This document shows positions 43,746 to 51,292 of a stretch of 64,000 nt of DNA, one piece after another. A program made the position numbers and the translations under genes. The first letter of the stretch is position 1. Each line of letters opens with the position of its first letter. The notes beneath the pieces were generated by a model. That model was not told the origin of the DNA. It searched no databases and was given only the letters and a program-made list of their open reading frames with translations. This DNA is from CAZIOH01 sp964540815 (GTDB lineage: Bacteria > Myxococcota_A > Polyangia > Fen-1088), in contig CAZIOH010000006.1 in assembly GCA_964540815.1 (NCBI GenBank), forward strand, positions 54,750 through 118,749, read 5' to 3'.

Positions 43746-44389
43746 GGTCGCGCGCGGCCTGGAGCCCCAGACCCATGGACGCGCGCCTGCTCGGCATCGC
43801 CGTGGTGACGGTCGTGCTCGTGACCTGCAACGGCAAGGTGGCGTTCGATCCGAACGGATGCGATCGCGACGACGAGTGCCAGCTGCCGAGCCTGCATTGC
43901 GACGCCGACACCGGCAGCTGCGTGGCCTGCATGACCGACGCTCACTGCGCGGCCGACGTCGACGCCGGCTCGCTCCAGCTCGCGACCTGCGACCCTTCCC
44001 TCCACCGCTGCGTGGAATGCGCGACCGATGTCGACTGCGCGAGCGGGAAGCTCTGCAGGGGGCACCGCTGCGTGACGGCCTGTCGCAACGAGGGCGGCGA
44101 TCCGGCGTGCGCGGGGAGCTCTGCCTCACACTGCGAGGCGCAGCTCGGGTATTGCATCGAGTGCGAGGACGACAATCGCGCCTGCGCCGCTGGCTCGCTG
44201 GTCGGGACCCTCTGCAACCACCAGATCGGACGCTGCGTGGCCTGCATCTCCGACGCGAACTGCGGTGGCACCAATCCCCACTGCGACCCCATCCAGGGGC
44301 GCTGTGTGGTGTGCCTGACCTCCGCGGACTGCGGCTCCGATCGGCCCCTCTGTGATCCGACCACCCTCGATTGCACCACGCGTCCCTGA
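43742..44389 (+). CDS. Cassette B: exported Cys-rich protein
   Basis: 215 residues from GTG 43742, which overlaps the FecR B stop (GTGA); ATG 43775 is an alternative giving a tidier signal peptide (MDARLLGIAVVTVVLVTC). The mature part is built of Cys-pair repeats: CVACMTDAHC, CVECATDVDC, CIECEDDNRAC, CVACISDANC and CVVCLTSADC, closely matching those of the cassette A lipoprotein. The lipobox LVTC is imperfect because of Thr at -1, so lipid attachment is doubtful. There is no Gly-rich linker. The position as last gene of the sigma-FecR operon suggests it is the surface partner of the FecR outer domain. Confidence 0.72.
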   Translation: MRSRAAWSPRPMDARLLGIAVVTVVLVTCNGKVAFDPNGCDRDDECQLPSLHCDADTGSCVACMTDAHCAADVDAGSLQLATCDPSLHRCVECATDVDCASGKLCRGHRCVTACRNEGGDPACAGSSASHCEAQLGYCIECEDDNRACAAGSLVGTLCNHQIGRCVACISDANCGGTNPHCDPIQGRCVVCLTSADCGSDRPLCDPTTLDCTTRP

Positions 44390-44398
44390 TCGCCGTGA

Positions 44399-44426
44399 CT
44401 GCCTGATCCGCCAGCGCCCGGGGCAC
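44399..44426 (+). promoter_or_regulatory. Weaker cassette-type promoter before the tri-haem lipoprotein
   Basis: CTGCCTG (44399-44405), 15 bases, GGGCAC (44421-44426), which matches CGGTAC at four of six positions. The spacer start ATCCGC also matches the sigma A site. The -10 end is 38 bases before ATG 44465. If real, the tri-haem lipoprotein belongs to the same regulon. Confidence 0.4.
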
Positions 44427-44464
44427 CTAAGCACCGAAGCTCGATCTGGCGAAGGGAAGATTTC

Positions 44465-45553
44465 ATGCGAAATGTCTCGATCGTGATCCGACGTGCGTGG
44501 TTGGTGGCGTTACCCATGGTGGTCTCGATGCTCGGGTGTGGTGCGCAGATGATCGACTCGAGTGGGCTCCCGGGTGGCTCGGGGGGCGCGGGGGGAACGT
44601 CCGATACGATCGGAGCCGCGGGCACCGGCGGGAGCATCGTCACGGGCGGCGGCGCGGGCGGCGCGAGCTCGGGAGCGTCGGGAGGGACCGGTCTGGGTGT
44701 GAGCGGCACCGGCGGCAGCGGGACATCGAACGGCTCGGGCGCGGGGGCCGGCACGGGCTCGCCCGGCGGCTCGGGCGTCAGCGTGAGCGCCAGCGGCCTG
44801 CCCTGCGACGTGCAGACCTTCCTCGGCAACCGCTGCCAGACCTGTCACGGCGCGGTCCCCGCGGGTGGCGCCCCGAGCACGCTCGTGACGTATCAGGACC
44901 TGACCGCGCCATCCAGATCCGATCCCACGCAGACCGAGGCGGCGATGGCCGTCTCGCGCATGCTGAACACCACCCTCCCGATGCCCCCCAGGCCGGGTAC
45001 CCCGGCCACCGCGGCCGATGTCGCCGTGCTGCAGACGTGGATCGCGGCTGGCTATCCGATGGGCAGCTGTGGTGGTGGTGGCGGCACCGCAGATGGCGGA
45101 GTGGCGGACGGCGGCGGGACGCCGGGCGATCCGTTCGCCGCCGCGCCGGTCTGCACCAGCAAGACGCTCTGGACGCAGGGAACCCGCGGCTCGGCCTCCA
45201 TGCAGCCGGGCGTGGCCTGCATCAACTGCCACAGCAGCGGCGAAGGCCCACGCTTCGCCCTCGCGGGGACCGTCTACCCGACGGCGCACGAGCCCGATCA
45301 GTGCGACGGTGCCAGCGGCGTCACCGGCGTCGCCATCGTGATCACCGGAGCCGATGGCAAGACCGTCACCCTCACGCCGAACGCGGCTGGCAACTTCAGC
45401 TCCAGCGCCGCGGTGACCACCCCTTATCAGGCCAAGGTCACCTACATGGGGCGCGAGCGGCTGATGGTGGCGGCGCAGACCTCGGGCGACTGCAACTCCT
45501 GCCACACCCAGAGCGGAGCCAACGCCGCTCCGGGCCGCATCCTCCTGCCCTGA
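44465..45553 (+). CDS. Multihaem c-type cytochrome-like lipoprotein
   Basis: A 362-residue exported protein. The signal peptide ends in the lipobox MLGC (about residue 25), followed by a Gly/Ser/Thr-rich linker to about residue 110. Three CxxCH haem-binding motifs are present: CQTCH (about residue 122), CINCH (about 256) and CNSCH (about 345). The middle segment (LTAPSRSDPTQTEAAMAVSRM and LQTWIAAGYP) resembles the c-type cytochrome-like domains found in large planctomycete and myxobacterial surface proteins. It probably carries electrons at the cell surface or in the periplasm. ATG 44465 has a GAAGGGAAG ribosome-binding site. It lies just downstream of cassette B and may share its promoter type. 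Confidence 0.8.
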   Translation: MRNVSIVIRRAWLVALPMVVSMLGCGAQMIDSSGLPGGSGGAGGTSDTIGAAGTGGSIVTGGGAGGASSGASGGTGLGVSGTGGSGTSNGSGAGAGTGSPGGSGVSVSASGLPCDVQTFLGNRCQTCHGAVPAGGAPSTLVTYQDLTAPSRSDPTQTEAAMAVSRMLNTTLPMPPRPGTPATAADVAVLQTWIAAGYPMGSCGGGGGTADGGVADGGGTPGDPFAAAPVCTSKTLWTQGTRGSASMQPGVACINCHSSGEGPRFALAGTVYPTAHEPDQCDGASGVTGVAIVITGADGKTVTLTPNAAGNFSSSAAVTTPYQAKVTYMGRERLMVAAQTSGDCNSCHTQSGANAAPGRILLP

Positions 45554-45665
45554 GCTCGGGGACAGGGGACGGCCAACCTCGGCGCGGAGGACGCGGCGAT
45601 CTCGAACCTGTGGCAAAGTGGGTCGGCGCCCGAAACTCCTGCTGACGATGCGAGGCCCGATCGAC

Positions 45666-46232
45666 ATGACCAGATTGCCGCTGCCGACCCGATGGACACC
45701 CCACGCTCCCCGAGCTCCCCGTGCCCCCATGCGGGCGCTCGCGGCGGGCGCGCTCGCCATGGCCTGTGGGCTGGTCGGCGGGGCCTGCGCGAGCCGGTCG
45801 CCCCAGCAGCCGCCCCAGCAGGAGGAGCTCGTGCGCGCGGTCTCGCCGCCCGAGCGCCTCGCGCCGCCCGATGATCTTCCGGGTCCGGTGCGCGCCATTC
45901 TCTCCCACCGGATGGCCTCGCACGCCCGGGACATGGGCGCGCTCATGTCCGCCGTCATGATCCTCGACTACCCGCAGGCGCAGACCCGGGCCACCGCCAT
46001 CGTCGAGGACGTGAGCCTGGCGAGGCCCCTCACGGGCGATGCCACCGAGCTCAACTCGGCCTTGCCCGAGAAGTTCTTCGCGTTCCAGGATCAGCTGCGC
46101 GCGGCCGCCAAGGCCCTGGCCTCGGCGGCCGCCGACAAGAGCGCCTTCGCGGTGGCGGACGCCTACGGGCACGTCTCCGAGACCTGCGTCAAGTGCCACG
46201 CCGTCTACCGGCAGGGCCGGCCGCCAGGGTGA
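45666..46232 (+). CDS. Cytochrome c' -like exported protein
   Basis: 188 residues from ATG 45666; ATG 45729 directly before a signal peptide (MRALAAGALAMACGLVGGAC) is an equally possible start. The signal ends in a lipobox-like GGAC. The rest is helical with a single haem motif CVKCH near the C-terminus, the four-helix-bundle layout of cytochrome c'/c556. A paralogue with the same spacing occurs at 56114-56776 (both have ALP-x-x-FF-A-x-QD and a C-terminal CxxCH). Possible roles are electron transfer or NO/CO binding. It is about 110 bases after the tri-haem lipoprotein and convergent with an alcohol dehydrogenase. Confidence 0.72.
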   Translation: MTRLPLPTRWTPHAPRAPRAPMRALAAGALAMACGLVGGACASRSPQQPPQQEELVRAVSPPERLAPPDDLPGPVRAILSHRMASHARDMGALMSAVMILDYPQAQTRATAIVEDVSLARPLTGDATELNSALPEKFFAFQDQLRAAAKALASAAADKSAFAVADAYGHVSETCVKCHAVYRQGRPPG

Positions 46233-46237
46233 TCCGG

Positions 46238-46273
46238 GGGCGCGCGGCAGGCCCAGGGCCCGGGCTCGCGCCC
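46238..46273. terminator. Long GC-rich inverted repeat between convergent genes
   Basis: GGGCGCG (46238-46244) pairs with CGCGCCC (46267-46273), with an inner GCCC/GGGC stem. It fills the 49-bp gap between the stops of the cytochrome and the alcohol dehydrogenase and could end transcription from both sides. No T-tract is seen. Confidence 0.4.
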
Positions 46274-46281
46274 GCCCCAGG

Positions 46282-47355
46282 TCACGGCCGGATGGCGACC
46301 TTCATGACCCCGTCGCGCTGGTGCGCGAAGAGATCATAGGCCTCCTCGATGGCGGCGAGCTTGAAGGGGTGGGTCACGAGATCCTGGAATGGAAAGCGCT
46401 TGCCCGCCACCACCGACATGAGCCGCCGCATGCGCTCCTTGCCGCCCGGACACAGCGACGTCACGATGGTGTTATCGCCGAGCCCCGCCGCGAAGGCGTC
46501 GAGCGGGACCTGCAGGTGCCCCGAATACACGCCGAGGCTCGACAGGGTTCCCCCCGGTCGGAGGCAGCGCAGGGCGCTCTCGAAGGTCGCCTGCTGCCCG
46601 AGGGCCTCTATGGCCACGTCGACGCCCCCACCGGTCAGGCGGCGAATCTCGGCGACGACGTCCTGCTCCTTGTGGTTGAGGACCACGTCGGCGCCCATGC
46701 GCCGGGCGAATTCCAGGCGCTTCGGAACGCTGTCCACGCCGATCACCAGCGACGCGCCGGCCAGCCGTGCGCCGGCGGTCGCGCAGAGCCCGATCGGGCC
46801 CTCGGCGAAGACCACCACCGCGTCACCGATGCGCACCTTGCCGCGCTCGGCGGCCGCGAAGCCGGTCGACATGATGTCCGGGCACAGCAGCACCTCCTCG
46901 TCGGTCAGGTTGGCTGGAATCCGGGCCAGGTTGGCCTGCGCGTCCGGCACCAGCACGTACTCGGCCTGACAGCCGTCGATGGTGTTGCCGAACCTCCAGC
47001 CCCCCATGGCCTCGTACCCGTTGCCGCCGTGCCCGCACTGCGAGGGGCTCCCCGACAGACAGGCGCGACATTGCCCGCACGGCGTGATGGCCCCGGCGAT
47101 CACCCGGTCACCCACGCTGTACCCGGTCACCCCGGGACCGAGGCTGTCGATCACCCCGACCGGCTCGTGGCCGATCACCAGGCCGTCCCGCACCGGGTAC
47201 TCGCCCTTGAGGATGTGCACGTCTGTCCCGCAGATGGTGGTCAGGGTCACCCGCACCACCGCCTGTCCGGGGCCCGCCGTGGGGCGCGGGACCTCACGCA
47301 GGGCGATCTTGCCCTTCCCCTGAAAGACCGCGGCTCGCATGGATGATGTCGGCAT
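46282..47355 (-). CDS. Zinc-dependent alcohol dehydrogenase (MDR family)
   Basis: A 357-residue medium-chain dehydrogenase. The catalytic zinc site is visible as TICGTDVHIL and VIGHEPVGVI, with GDRVIAGAITPCGQCRAC after it; of the structural-zinc cysteines CGQCRAC is present and a further Cys follows (SQC). The NAD(P) fold shows VVFAEGPIGLCATAGARLAGA and VIGVDSVPKRLEFARRMGAD, where the Asp at the end of the second strand favours NAD. It resembles the clostridial/Thermoanaerobacter-type alcohol or butanediol-type dehydrogenases. ATG 47355 has AAGGAGAAG 5-7 bases upstream. It may be transcribed together with the lipoprotein gene 96 bases upstream. Confidence 0.87.
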   Translation of the reverse strand: MPTSSMRAAVFQGKGKIALREVPRPTAGPGQAVVRVTLTTICGTDVHILKGEYPVRDGLVIGHEPVGVIDSLGPGVTGYSVGDRVIAGAITPCGQCRACLSGSPSQCGHGGNGYEAMGGWRFGNTIDGCQAEYVLVPDAQANLARIPANLTDEEVLLCPDIMSTGFAAAERGKVRIGDAVVVFAEGPIGLCATAGARLAGASLVIGVDSVPKRLEFARRMGADVVLNHKEQDVVAEIRRLTGGGVDVAIEALGQQATFESALRCLRPGGTLSSLGVYSGHLQVPLDAFAAGLGDNTIVTSLCPGGKERMRRLMSVVAGKRFPFQDLVTHPFKLAAIEEAYDLFAHQRDGVMKVAIRP

Positions 47356-47451
47356 GACGCTTCTCCTTCCTTTTTTCTGCTGGGGCGGAACGGATCGAAT
47401 GCGATGGGAACGTGGGTTCGACGGCGCGACCGGTGCCGCCGGGCCGGGCGA

Positions 47452-48174
47452 TCACCTGGCGCTGGTGGCCGCGTCGAGGACGACCTCTTCCCTGGCCTCC
47501 TTCCGGACCCGCGCTGCGGTGGCGGGATCGGAGGAGGTGATGTCCACCGACGGCGTGGAACCCACCCGCGCGATCACCACGCCGCGGATGTACAGCGGGC
47601 ACGTGCTCGGCTCCGGGTATCCGGCGGCCCGCGCATAGGCCAGGTGACATTGCATGTGCGCGACGATCGCGTCGATGCGAGCCGCGGGCGCGAAGGTGAT
47701 GCGCACCCCGGTGGGGAGGTTCTCCACCGACCGCGCCGGCCCGAGCAGCGGACAGGCCGCCCGGGCCGCCGGGGGGAAGTCCCGGCACTGCACCTGCTCG
47801 AAGGCCTCGAGCGCGCGCGCCGCCGCCAGGTGCTGGCGGGCGTGCTCCCGGTGCCGGTTGACGGCGTCGAGGTAGCCCTCGGTGGGGTCGTAGATCGTCG
47901 GGCCGTAGAACGGATCGGGCTCCCGGGTGATCGGATCCCGGTACGGGTTCGGAAGCCCCCCCGTGGCTGGCACCACCTTGGCCTGCAGGTTGTCGGCGAT
48001 GGTGCGCTCGCGCGCCGCCTCTTGCCGATGCTGGGCGGCGCTGGCCTCGTCGGGCCGGACGGTCTGCGTCTCGGCTGCGCACGCGGCAGCGGCGGCAGCA
48101 GTGGCGGCGGCCAGGGCCAGGAACCACCACCTGGCTACCTGCCAGCGAGCTCGGGTCGATTCGCGCGGCTTCAT
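47452..48174 (-). CDS. Hypothetical lipoprotein
   Basis: A 240-residue protein of no family I recognise. The N-terminal hydrophobic segment ends in AAAAACAAE, a lipobox-like sequence near residue 31. The middle contains Pro/Tyr-rich PYRDPITREPDPFYGPTIYD, a helical EHARQHLAAARALEAFEQVQC, and four further cysteines that could form disulfides (CRDFPPAARAAC, MQCHLAYA, STCPLY). ATG 48174 is chosen because AAAGGAG lies 8 bases upstream. It is divergent from the NtrC-type activator across 241 bp and lies in the same orientation as the alcohol dehydrogenase. Confidence 0.65.
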   Translation of the reverse strand: MKPRESTRARWQVARWWFLALAAATAAAAAACAAETQTVRPDEASAAQHRQEAARERTIADNLQAKVVPATGGLPNPYRDPITREPDPFYGPTIYDPTEGYLDAVNRHREHARQHLAAARALEAFEQVQCRDFPPAARAACPLLGPARSVENLPTGVRITFAPAARIDAIVAHMQCHLAYARAAGYPEPSTCPLYIRGVVIARVGSTPSVDITSSDPATAARVRKEAREEVVLDAATSAR

Positions 48175-48415
48175 TCGATGGCTCCTTTCCGGGCCGATCG
48201 GCGTATCTGCATCAGGAAGGCCAGCAAGCGGGCCCGAGGACGTCGAGGCTCGACGCTCGAGGACGCGCGCCATGGCGCATCAGCCCACGCAATTCCTGCA
48301 AGCCCTGCCATGCTTTGCGCAAATGCTGCGCGCGTGCGAGAAGGGACGACATGGGCGGTGAGATGTGGTGGCCGGCGTCCGGGGTGGGCGCGGCAATTGC
48401 TTCCGGGAAGAAGCC
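48175..48415. other. Divergent intergenic region with a small palindrome
   Basis: 241 bases between the lipoprotein (left) and the NtrC-type activator (right). They contain the 10-bp palindrome TTTGCGCAAA (48314-48323) in a locally A+T-richer patch, a possible operator. No gene and no convincing -24/-12 promoter were found. Confidence 0.35.
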
Positions 48416-49837
48416 ATGAGCAAGGGACGAGTCCTGATTGTCGACGACGAGGCCAACGCACGGACGGCGCTGGCCGAACTGCTGCGTGCCGAGGACTATG
48501 CGGTCGAGACCGCGGGTGATGGCTTCAAGGCGCTCGGCAAGGTCGCTGACTTCGAACCCGACGTGGTGTTGACGGATCTCAAGATGCCCGGGATGAACGG
48601 CCTCGACCTGCTGGCCAAGCTGCGCGAGCTCGCCCGCCAGGACGCGCACGGGCAGGAGCGCGAGATGTGCATCATCGTCATGACCGCCTTCGGCGCCATC
48701 GAGAGCGCCGTGACCGCCATGAAGGCGGGCGCCGCCGACTATCTCAGCAAGCCGCTCAACCTGACCGAGCTGACCCTGGTCCTCCAGCGGGAGTTCGAGC
48801 GCCTGCGGCTGCGCCGCGAGACCGGGAACCTCCGGGCGCGGCTGGCGGAGCGGTACAGCTTCGAGAACATCATCGGCAGCGCCCCCGCCATGCAGGAGGT
48901 CTTCAAGACCGTCGCGCAGGTGGCGGCCTCGCGGGCCAGCGTGCTCATCACCGGGGAATCCGGGACCGGCAAGGAGCTGATCGCGGCGGCGATTCACCAG
49001 CGCAGCCCGCGCTCGAAGGGGCCCTTCGTCAAGCTCCACTGCGCGGCGCTGGCCGAGACCCTGCTCGAAAGCGAGCTCTTCGGCCACGAGCGGGGCTCGT
49101 TCACCGGCGCCGCCGGACGCCGGGAGGGACGCTTCGCGCAGGCCAACGGCGGAACCCTGTTCCTCGACGAGATCGGCGAGGTCTCGCTGGCAGTGCAGGT
49201 GAAGCTGCTGCGGTTCCTGCAGGAGCACGAGTTCGAGCGGGTCGGGGGCAACGAGACCGTGCGGGTCGACGTCCGGGTGATCGCGGCCACCAACCGCGAC
49301 CTCAAGGCCGCCATCGGCGAGGGACGCTTCCGCGAGGATCTCTATTATCGGCTCAACGTCATCACCCTGCCGATGCCGCCGCTGCGCGAGCGCCCGTCGG
49401 ACGTGCCGCTGCTCGCCACCCACTTCCTCAAGAAGTACGCCGCCGAGAACGGCAAGACCCTGGAGGGGTTCTCGGAGGACGCGCTCTTGCGGCTGTGCGG
49501 CTACGGCTGGCCGGGCAACGTGCGCGAGCTCGAGAACGCCGTCGAGCGGGCGGTGGTCCTCGCGACCGGTCCGCGCATCACAGCCGCCGAGTTGCCCGTG
49601 CACCTGGTCCCGAAGCGCGAGGGGGGGCTGGCGATCCCGGGCTCCACCCTCGACGAGATCGAGCGCTACGCGATCCTGAAGACGCTCGAGTCCACTGGCG
49701 GGTCGACCAGCCGGGCCGCCGAGATCCTCGGGACCAGCGTGCGCAAGATCCAGTACAAGCTGCACGAGTACCAGAGCGCCCCCAAGGGCGGCACCCCGGT
49801 GGTCGCGCCCGACTCGGATTCGGGCCGCCACCCCTGA
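48416..49837 (+). CDS. NtrC-family sigma-54-dependent response regulator
   Basis: A 473-residue activator with three domains. The receiver (1-120) has the acidic pair VDDE, phospho-acceptor Asp54 in LTDLKMPGMNG and the conserved Lys in YLSKPL. The AAA+ domain (about 145-385) has Walker A GESGTGKE, Walker B GGTLFLDEIGE and the sigma-54-contacting loop as GSFTGA, a known variant of GAFTGA. The C-terminal Fis-type helix-turn-helix has STSRAAEILGTSVRKIQYKL. It would activate sigma-54 promoters once phosphorylated. It is convergent with a pair of histidine kinases 24 bases away; one of these is its likely partner, because it has no kinase of its own in the operon. Confidence 0.93.
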   Translation: MSKGRVLIVDDEANARTALAELLRAEDYAVETAGDGFKALGKVADFEPDVVLTDLKMPGMNGLDLLAKLRELARQDAHGQEREMCIIVMTAFGAIESAVTAMKAGAADYLSKPLNLTELTLVLQREFERLRLRRETGNLRARLAERYSFENIIGSAPAMQEVFKTVAQVAASRASVLITGESGTGKELIAAAIHQRSPRSKGPFVKLHCAALAETLLESELFGHERGSFTGAAGRREGRFAQANGGTLFLDEIGEVSLAVQVKLLRFLQEHEFERVGGNETVRVDVRVIAATNRDLKAAIGEGRFREDLYYRLNVITLPMPPLRERPSDVPLLATHFLKKYAAENGKTLEGFSEDALLRLCGYGWPGNVRELENAVERAVVLATGPRITAAELPVHLVPKREGGLAIPGSTLDEIERYAILKTLESTGGSTSRAAEILGTSVRKIQYKLHEYQSAPKGGTPVVAPDSDSGRHP

Positions 49838-49861
49838 CCGTGCGGGCGCCGCTCGGCCCTT

Positions 49862-51292
49862 TCACTCCGCCGGCTGGATGCTGGGGCTGCCCCCCGCCGG
49901 GAGCGACACCGTGAAGCAGGTAAGACCGGGGCGGGACTGCACCCGGATCGAGCCGCGGTGATCGGTGACGATCCGGTGCACGATGCTGAGCCCGAGCCCG
50001 GTTCCGGTCGGCTTGGTGGTGAAGAAGGCGTCGAAGATGGGCGCCTCGTCGCCGAACCCGATCCCGGTGTCCTCGACGTCGATCTCGACCTGACCGGGGG
50101 CGGCGCGGGTCCGCACCGTGAGGACCCCGCCCCTCGGCATGGCCTCCATCGAGTTGCGCACCAGGTTGAGGAGCACCTGGCGCAGCCGCTCGGGATCGGC
50201 GCCGAGCGGGGGGAGATCGGCCGCGAACTCGTGGCGGAGCTCGACCCCGGCACCCTGCGCCTCGGGCCGAAGGAAGTCGAGCACCCCCCGGCACAGGTCC
50301 GCCACGTCGGTCGGCCGCAGATCGAGCGGGCGCGGGTGCACGAACGCCAGGAACTCGGCCACCAGGCGTTCGAGGCGCTGGATCTCGTCCTCGATGATCG
50401 CGACGATGGGCTTGGCGGTGGCCGCCGAGGCGTCGCCGCGCTCCAGCCGACGCCGCAGCACCTCCAGCTGCAACATCGCCGAGTTGAGTGGATTGCGCAC
50501 CTCGTGCGCCAGGCCCGCGGCCATGGTCCCGATGGCCGCCAGGCGCTCGGCCCGCAGCATCCGGCGCAGCATCTCCTGCTCCTCGGTGACGTCGATCCCC
50601 ACCGCGTACACCGCCTGTGACTCGGGGTGGCCCATGCTGACGGTGGCCAGCTCCCAGCGGACCAGCCGCTCGCCGCCCGCGCGCAAGGGCAAGGGCCGGA
50701 CGCCGCCGCCCTTGATCAGGTCGTGTCCAGGCTTGCCGAGCATCTCTTGCCGGGAATGCCCGGTGATCTTCTCCAGGCGTTCGTTCCACACGCTGATGCG
50801 TCCAGCGGTGTCGAGGGCGGCCACGAAGGTGGGCACGGCGTCGACCAGCTCGCGGTAGCGGTGCTCCGAGCGCTCGAGATCGATCCGCAGGCGCTCGCGC
50901 TCCCGCACCATCTGCACCTGCCCGATCGCGCGCTTGACCACGTCGATCAGCTCCGGTCCCGAGAAGGGCTTCACGATGTACGAGAAGGCCCCGCCGCGCA
51001 CCGCCGCGATCGCGCTCTCGATGGTGGCATCCCCGGTGATGAGCACGACCTCGATCATGGGATCGAGCGCGCGCAGCCCGGCGATGAGATCGATCCCGCT
51101 GCCGTCGGGCAGGCGGATGTCCACCAGGGCGAGATCGGTGAGGTGGGACGCTGCCCGTCCGAGGGCGGCCGCCGCGGTGTCGACGATCTCCACCTGCACG
51201 TCGAGAGTGCCGACGATCTCGGCCAGGTTCTCGGCCAGCCCGGCGTCGTCATCGACCACCAGGACCCGGGGTTTGCCGAGGGGCATGGGCAT
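49862..51292 (-). CDS. REC-PAS histidine kinase
   Basis: A 476-residue soluble kinase. An N-terminal receiver (about 8-125, phospho-acceptor in ALVDIRLPDGSG, Lys in YIVKPFSG) precedes a PAS domain (about 150-245, VPTFVAALDTAGRISVWNE), a HisKA helix pair with the phospho-accepting His259 in GLAHEVRNPLNSA, and an HATPase domain (NLVRNSMEAMPRGG, VEDTGIGFGDEA, GTGLGLSIVHRI). A receiver at the N-terminus means it may be controlled by phosphotransfer from another kinase, probably the globin-coupled kinase whose stop overlaps its start (TGATG). Its receiver shares GLAEN-x-AEI with the single-domain regulator at 55621. The convergent NtrC-type protein is a plausible output. Confidence 0.88.
   Translation of the reverse strand: MPMPLGKPRVLVVDDDAGLAENLAEIVGTLDVQVEIVDTAAAALGRAASHLTDLALVDIRLPDGSGIDLIAGLRALDPMIEVVLITGDATIESAIAAVRGGAFSYIVKPFSGPELIDVVKRAIGQVQMVRERERLRIDLERSEHRYRELVDAVPTFVAALDTAGRISVWNERLEKITGHSRQEMLGKPGHDLIKGGGVRPLPLRAGGERLVRWELATVSMGHPESQAVYAVGIDVTEEQEMLRRMLRAERLAAIGTMAAGLAHEVRNPLNSAMLQLEVLRRRLERGDASAATAKPIVAIIEDEIQRLERLVAEFLAFVHPRPLDLRPTDVADLCRGVLDFLRPEAQGAGVELRHEFAADLPPLGADPERLRQVLLNLVRNSMEAMPRGGVLTVRTRAAPGQVEIDVEDTGIGFGDEAPIFDAFFTTKPTGTGLGLSIVHRIVTDHRGSIRVQSRPGLTCFTVSLPAGGSPSIQPAE

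Noticed and set aside
48311..48326. Sigma-54 (-24/-12) promoter on the minus strand near 48300
   Set aside because: TGGCA and TTGC are present but the GG-to-GC distance is 8 rather than 10 bases.
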